Notes under the pieces: generated by a model
Seen by the model: the letters and a program-made list of their open reading frames with translations, nothing else
The model's database searches: none
What the model was told of the DNA's origin: nothing
Shown: positions 5,145 to 6,780 of the stretch, in pieces
How the letters are laid out: each line of letters starts with the position of its first letter
How positions within the stretch are numbered: the first letter of the stretch is position 1
NCBI GenBank assembly: GCA_041661585.1
Contig: JBAZUC010000043.1
Coordinates: forward strand, 1 to 6,780
Length of the DNA: 6,780 nt
Source: JAPLXD01 sp041661585
Lineage (GTDB): Bacteria; Patescibacteriota; Minisyncoccia; Moranbacterales; UBA11712
Direction: 5' to 3'
Position numbers and translations under genes: made by a program

Positions 5145-5611
5145 TAGATTTGAAAAAAATTGAAAAAGATAAGCATAGAATAGTGCCGGCTTCTTATCTT
5201 GTTTTAATGAGGGATAATAAGGTTTTGATGTTGAAGAGATTTAATACTGGTTTCTATGATGGATATTACAGTGTAGTTGCTGGACACAAAGAAAGCCTCG
5301 AAACTTTTAAACAGTGTTTAGCAAGAGAAGCAAAAGAAGAAGCGAATATCATGTTAAATACAAAGGATATGGATGTTATTCATGTCATGAATAGATATGA
5401 AAGCGACGACCCTTTTGAATTAAGAGACAGGATAGATGTTTTTTTGGCAGTTAAAAAATGGAAAGGCCAAATAAAAAATCTTGAACCTAGCAAATGCGAT
5501 GATTTAAAATGGTTTTCTTTAGATAAGCTGCCGGCAAATACAATTCCGAGTATAAAACATGCACTTAAATCTATAAATAAAGGAATATTTTATAGCGAAT
5601 TTGGTTGGTAA
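5135..5611 (+). CDS. Nudix family hydrolase
   Basis: Nudix enzymes hydrolyse nucleoside diphosphates linked to another group, using divalent metal. The 158-aa protein is a single domain. The Nudix box GX5EX7REUXEEXGU spans residues 50-72: Gly50, Glu56, Arg64-Glu65 and the metal-binding Glu68-Glu69 are all present, but the last Gly is Asn71, a tolerated change. The lead-in YYSVVAGHKES and the later DVFLAVKKW and LKWFSLDKLP are normal for the fold. The substrate cannot be assigned; oxidised or non-canonical nucleotides, or nucleotide sugars, are possible. Codon use differs from neighbours: all seven Arg are AGA or AGG, six of fifteen Leu are TTA, and there is no GATC, which suggests later acquisition. 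The ATG lies in repeat copy B with no Shine-Dalgarno. The delta' gene starts 3 nt after its stop. Confidence 0.93.
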   Translation: MPNIDLKKIEKDKHRIVPASYLVLMRDNKVLMLKRFNTGFYDGYYSVVAGHKESLETFKQCLAREAKEEANIMLNTKDMDVIHVMNRYESDDPFELRDRIDVFLAVKKWKGQIKNLEPSKCDDLKWFSLDKLPANTIPSIKHALKSINKGIFYSEFGW

Positions 5612-5614
5612 ATT

Positions 5615-6430
5615 ATGAATTCATTGCTTAATCCCAAAATAGAATCCTATCTTGACCGTTTGGTGGATTCTTCGAGCCGGCCGAGTTCGTATATTTTCGC
5701 TGGGGCGGGCGATGAAGCGAAAGAAGAAGCGGCTTTCTATTTTGTTTTGAAACTGGCCGGAAAATTTGGCGACGGGGAATTTTTGGCGAGAATAAAGGAA
5801 AAAAATCATCCCGATGTGGTGATCATCGAGCCGGAAATAGAGGAAAAGAAAGGAAAAACGCGGGAAAAAGAGATCGGCATATCTCAAGTGCGCGAGGCGC
5901 TTGAAAGACTAAAATTTTTTCCATATGAGCTCAAGACGAAATTTTGCATTGTCAAAAAAGCGCAAAAAATGAATTCCGAAGCGGCAAATGCTTTGCTCAA
6001 GAGCCTGGAAGAGCCATCGGCAAATGCAATATTCATACTGCTTGCCGACAATATCGAGTCGCTTCTGCCCACGATCGCTTCCCGTTGCGCTGTGCTCCGA
6101 TTTCCCGAGACGGACTTGCCGAAATGGAGCGAAGAAAATCGAGGGCAGATGAAGAATATTTTTCAACAAGAAATTTTTGAGAGGTTTGATTATATTGAAA
6201 AGATTTCGAAAAATAAAAACGAAATGATTTCTGCGCTGAAGGATTGGGAGCTTGTAATGGCGGAAAGTTTGCGAAAATTGATTGTTGATCAGAAAAATTC
6301 GGGCAATTTGGGAAAAGTGAAAAAAGTGATAGAATTGATCGAAGACACAAGAGAATCAATCAATCGGCTTGAGCGGACGAACGCGAACGCGAGGGGAGTG
6401 GGAGAGATGTTGGTTTTAAGTTTAAGTTAG
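5615..6430 (+). CDS. holB: DNA polymerase III delta' subunit (clamp loader), degenerate type
   Basis: Delta' is part of the clamp loader that places the beta sliding clamp on primed DNA. The 271-aa protein is an AAA+ family member, short compared with the roughly 300-330 aa usual for the family. The best landmarks are KKAQKMNSEAANALLKSLEEPS (residues 114-135, sensor and Walker-B-side region with NALLKSLEEP) and the SRC motif at 156-158, whose Arg157 is the arginine finger acting on the neighbouring subunit. The P-loop is lost: YIFAGAGDEAKEEAA (26-40) stands where GxxGxGK would be. The usual four-Cys zinc module is also missing; the region 50-70 has no Cys. A non-ATP-binding delta' is known in E. 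coli, so the protein may still work. The start is 3 nt after the Nudix stop, implying coupling. Confidence 0.87.
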   Translation: MNSLLNPKIESYLDRLVDSSSRPSSYIFAGAGDEAKEEAAFYFVLKLAGKFGDGEFLARIKEKNHPDVVIIEPEIEEKKGKTREKEIGISQVREALERLKFFPYELKTKFCIVKKAQKMNSEAANALLKSLEEPSANAIFILLADNIESLLPTIASRCAVLRFPETDLPKWSEENRGQMKNIFQQEIFERFDYIEKISKNKNEMISALKDWELVMAESLRKLIVDQKNSGNLGKVKKVIELIEDTRESINRLERTNANARGVGEMLVLSLS

Positions 6431-6438
6431 TTTATAAT
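6410..6438 (+). promoter_or_regulatory. Possible promoter giving a leaderless lipoprotein mRNA
   Basis: TATAAT at 6433-6438 is a perfect -10 box and TTGGTT at 6410-6415 a fair -35 box, 17 bp apart. Initiation is expected around 6444-6446, right at the ATG at 6445, so the transcript may have no leader. The -35 box is inside the end of the delta' gene. No Shine-Dalgarno is present. Confidence 0.5.
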
Positions 6439-6444
6439 AAAGAC

Positions 6445-6780
6445 ATGAAAACATATACAAAAACAATGTTGTTTGCTATCTCGGTTTTGTTCCTCGCCGG
6501 CTGTTCCCTTGTCTCCAGCTCAACTGACGGCGGGGTTTTTCGCTCGGATGACGCCGGGAAAAGTTTTGCGCAGAAAGTGAAGATTGATGAAAAAACAGCG
6601 ATTGGTAGCGTGGATGTGTTGAGTTTGGCGGTGAATCCGCAAAACGGGAATGAAATATATATCGGCACAGCCTCAAGCGGCGTGCTCAAGACGACCGACG
6701 CCGGCGAAACGTGGCAAGTGGTCAAAGTTTCGCCAGGTGCGGTGACGAAGGTCTATGCGATTGCGATCGATCCGGTGAAT
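6445..6780 (+). CDS. Lipoprotein with Asp-box (BNR/Ycf48-like) repeats, partial at the window end
   Basis: The first 112 codons are present and the frame runs off the edge. Residues 1-20 are a lipoprotein signal: MKTYTK, a hydrophobic core, and the lipobox LAGC with Cys20 as the lipidated residue, so the protein is exported and membrane-anchored. A Ser/Thr-rich tether follows. Two Asp boxes are visible, SDDAGKSF (34-41) and TTDAGETW (83-90), 49 residues apart, each after a GV(F/L) strand; NPQNGNEIYIGT and IAIDPVN mark the strands between. This is the pattern of sortilin, BNR and Ycf48-type beta-propellers, so the full protein is probably several hundred residues long. Such surface propellers bind partners or glycans; the ligand is unknown. 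It is likely transcribed from its own promoter, 14 nt past the delta' stop. Confidence 0.85.
   Translation, partial: MKTYTKTMLFAISVLFLAGCSLVSSSTDGGVFRSDDAGKSFAQKVKIDEKTAIGSVDVLSLAVNPQNGNEIYIGTASSGVLKTTDAGETWQVVKVSPGAVTKVYAIAIDPVN

Noticed and set aside
1..6780. CRISPR array, tRNA, rRNA, insertion sequence or transposase
   Set aside because: No regular spaced repeats, cloverleaf, rRNA-like stretch or transposase motif was seen.

Overview
This 6.8 kb stretch is a compact bacterial chromosome segment, mostly on the + strand. It holds cell-envelope genes (murA, mreB, two GT4-type glycosyltransferases), then a Nudix hydrolase, a DNA polymerase III delta' subunit and the start of a beta-propeller lipoprotein. 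The gene mix, a degenerate and unusually short delta' protein, near absence of Shine-Dalgarno sequences on the + strand, and AT-rich repeats running into coding sequence suggest a Candidate Phyla Radiation (Patescibacteria) genome, perhaps Parcubacteria or Moranbacteria. This placement is inference from gene style; there is no marker gene here that proves it.

Layout. 1-138: unresolved edge, a small UUCG hairpin and a strong sigma70-type promoter. 139-1395: murA, first committed step of peptidoglycan precursor synthesis. 1396-1497: AT-rich gap containing a 72-bp imperfect palindrome. 1498-2505: mreB (GTG start). 2508-3593: a GT4 glycosyltransferase cut by one in-frame TGA into a 119-codon N-terminal part and a 237-codon C-terminal part. 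3592-3953: a self-contained minus-strand cassette with terminator, a 77-aa two-helix membrane protein, a strong Shine-Dalgarno and its own promoter. 3939-5102: a second, intact GT4 glycosyltransferase. 5135-5611: a Nudix hydrolase with foreign-looking codon use. 5615-6430: delta' clamp-loader subunit. 6445 to the end: lipoprotein with Asp-box repeats, cut by the window edge.

How the parts fit: MurA supplies peptidoglycan precursors, MreB positions wall synthesis, and the two glycosyltransferases probably build an envelope glycan whose acceptor cannot be told from sequence. The Nudix and delta' genes look like unrelated housekeeping genes sharing the strand.

The most notable signal is repeat-derived coding sequence. 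The two glycosyltransferase genes each carry a different short repeat-like insert, in frame, at the same place: the linker just before the C-terminal nucleotide-sugar-binding Rossmann domain. One of these (3021-3070) aligns without gaps to the sequence that makes the stop of the second glycosyltransferase and the start of the Nudix gene (5095-5144). No wholly new defence or mobile system is evident; the less explained items are these in-frame repeats, the minus-strand small-protein cassette and the split glycosyltransferase.
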